In this document: one piece after another, positions 63,032 to 64,000 of the stretch | How positions within the stretch are numbered: position 1 is the first letter of the stretch | Layout of the letters: every line of letters starts with the position of its first letter | Source: Palsa-892 sp963751615 | GTDB taxonomy: Bacteria > Pseudomonadota > Alphaproteobacteria > Rhizobiales > Xanthobacteraceae | Direction of reading: 5' to 3' | Assembly: GCA_963751615.1 (NCBI GenBank) | Contig: CAVVVG010000007.1 | Location: 186,001-250,000 of the forward strand | DNA: 64,000 bases | Translations under genes and position numbers: made by a program | The notes under the pieces: generated by a model | Seen by the model: only the letters and a program-made list of their open reading frames with translations | What the model was told of the DNA's origin: nothing | Databases searched by the model: none

Positions 63032-63235
63032 TTATGCCGATTGTAGATTCGAGGCCGCCTGCTTACCGCGCTCGGTCACAATGTCGAAGCTAAGTTTTTG
63101 ACCGTCCACGAGACCACGCATGCCTGCTCGTTCAACTGCTGATACATGAACAAACACGTCGGGGCCGCCGCCGTCCTGCACGATGAATCCGAAGCCCTTT
63201 TGAGAATTGAAGAACTTCACTGTACCGTTAGCCAT
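63032..63235 (-). CDS. cspA: cold-shock domain protein
   Basis: 67-residue single-domain nucleic-acid-binding protein that melts RNA structure. Start MANGTVKFFNSQKGFGFI with the RNP1 core KGFGFI, then RNP2 in VFVHVSAV, and the end EKGKQAASN-like ERGKQAASN. The frame is open to 63427, but AAGGAAAC before the ATG at 63235 and the family N-terminus decide the start. The 400-base region upstream is gene-free, consistent with the long leaders common to csp genes. Confidence 0.95.
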   Translation of the reverse strand: MANGTVKFFNSQKGFGFIVQDGGGPDVFVHVSAVERAGMRGLVDGQKLSFDIVTERGKQAASNLQSA

Positions 63236-63653
63236 TTTTGTTTCCTTCGAAGCGCAATGCGCTTTTCCACGTCGCGCGACAATCGCACGACTATCCATCC
63301 GACTTAAGCTTGTCCTGGGGAGAGCCCTTCCGGGCCGCAGATCAAGAAAGGCAAAAAGTATCGAACCGTATAAATGTATGATTTTTACGCCGTCAATACA
63401 ATCAGAATAAGCATGCCCACTCTTCACTATTCGTACCCAAACCGGGCACTACGAGACAGCAACTGAAATTCGCGAATTGAAAATCTTGATGGTTGCCCAA
63501 ATCGAAAATTTCGATCCTTACACACAGGCGAAACCGCCTAATTATCAACGTAAGAATAATCCCCCTAAGCTGCCAAATTACTGTATGTTGCTGGTCATTC
63601 CCGTAACCGGTTGCAACTCAGGTTGCAGAATGGTTTTTATTTGCGAGTGACCC
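63236..63653. other. divergent intergenic space between csp and a small gene
   Basis: About 420 bases with no supported gene. It should contain the csp promoter and leader on the minus strand and the promoter of the small gene on the plus strand. No distinct hairpin or riboswitch motif was found by eye. Confidence 0.45.
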
Positions 63654-63848
63654 ATGGACAATAGATTTCGTATCGGCCAAAAAGTTAAATTTACCTCCTC
63701 AATTGTCGGTCGTCCCGGCGCGAGCGGCATTTATAGCATTATCAAGGTGTTGCCGCTGGAGAGGGAGGAACAACAATATCGGATCAAGAACTCGAACGAA
63801 GCGCACGAGCGTGTCGTACGAGAAAGCCAGCTGGAAAAAGCCGACTGA
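63654..63848 (+). CDS. small conserved hypothetical protein
   Basis: 64-residue protein beginning MDNRFRIGQKVKFT. It has an SH3-like small beta pattern: FRIGQKVKFTSS, GASGIYSIIKVLP and YRIKNSNEAHERVVRESQLE. Similar small proteins with the ending 'YRIKs..E.HERV..EsqL' occur in Bradyrhizobium-type genomes, without known function. The ribosome site is weak. It is transcribed away from the csp gene. Confidence 0.65.
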   Translation: MDNRFRIGQKVKFTSSIVGRPGASGIYSIIKVLPLEREEQQYRIKNSNEAHERVVRESQLEKAD

Positions 63849-63921
63849 TAAGTTTGGGCAAATTCATTTCGCAAAACAGTAAACTTATTGCGCCATTGAA
63901 AACGCTGAGCAATCGTAGACC

Positions 63922-64000
63922 ATGCAGATTTATCGAATGGACGATGCAAGTCTAGAGAAGGACGGTAACATCCATTTTTGGATGGCGAAAAAGTACGAGG
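63922..64000 (+). CDS. possible partial gene running off the right edge
   Basis: An ATG at 63922 opens a frame MQIYRMDDASLEKDGNIHFW that runs to the end of the window without a stop (26 codons seen). No strong ribosome site and no recognised family. Only a possibility. Confidence 0.3.
   Translation, partial: MQIYRMDDASLEKDGNIHFWMAKKYE

Noticed and set aside
1..64000. Mobile elements, prophage genes, CRISPR repeats or a replication origin.
   Set aside because: No transposase, integrase, phage structural gene, regularly spaced repeat or DnaA-box cluster was seen. The only decay scar is the CoA-transferase remnant at 55431-55512.

Overview
The window is a chromosomal segment of an alphaproteobacterium, most likely of the order Hyphomicrobiales (Rhizobiales). 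The evidence is gene order and protein character: fabD-fabG next to rpsF-rpsR-DUF2232-rplI, then dnaB-alr-(degenerate S1C protease)-radA-cvpA-purF-SDR, and TPR-lipoprotein-der. By eye the base composition is mid-50s percent GC; I did not compute it. I see no rRNA, tRNA, CRISPR array, insertion sequence, integrase or phage gene. Family or genus cannot be fixed from the sequence alone.

Layout. Positions 1-32,000 are mainly core housekeeping. They hold fatty-acid synthesis (fabD, fabG), ribosomal proteins S6/S18/L9, a cyclopropane-fatty-acid synthase behind a structured leader, replication and repair (dnaB, radA), D-alanine supply (alr), purine synthesis (purF, guaA, guaB), ribosome assembly and rRNA modification (der, rsmB, rlmE), release factor 3 (prfC) and pantothenate synthesis (panB plus a PanE-like reductase). 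Between them lie two MFS exporters and small membrane proteins. Positions 32,200-39,150 are more accessory: a Ppx/GppA phosphatase, a 2OG-Fe(II) oxygenase coupled to an SDR that lacks its catalytic residues, a YidB-like protein, two small secreted cysteine proteins, a PNPOx-fold protein and a phosphodiester glycosidase.

Positions 39,213-46,436 form one co-directional catabolic unit: an amidase-signature hydrolase, an M20 N-carbamoyl-amino-acid or ureido hydrolase, and a complete Liv-type ABC importer. This looks like uptake and stepwise hydrolysis of an amide or ureido compound. Positions 46,513-53,603 form a tight six-gene operon on the minus strand, hyfB-hyfC-hyfE-hyfF-hyfG-hyfI-like. It resembles the membrane and connecting parts of complex I and group 4 hydrogenases, but its large subunit has lost the nickel-ligand cysteines. 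It therefore belongs with the 'energy-converting hydrogenase-related' complexes rather than true hydrogenases.

Positions 53,999-62,866 form an acyl-CoA catabolic island: a CaiB/BaiF CoA-transferase, an acyl-CoA ligase, an SCP2-type thiolase, an HMG-CoA-synthase-like/DUF35 fusion, an MFE-2-type SDR, an acyl-CoA dehydrogenase and a MaoC-type hydratase. Together these give activation plus a full beta-oxidation turn, in the style used for branched or sterol-like side chains. The remnant of a second CoA-transferase gene lies inside it. The window ends with a cold-shock gene and two small genes.

The observations most worth a second look are the nickel-less Ehr-type complex, the HMGS/DUF35 fusion with Ser in place of the catalytic Cys, the S1C pseudoprotease with all three catalytic positions replaced, the alternative-pairing leader plus small upstream reading frame before cfa, and a Ser-to-Phe change in the ATP-pyrophosphatase loop of GuaA.
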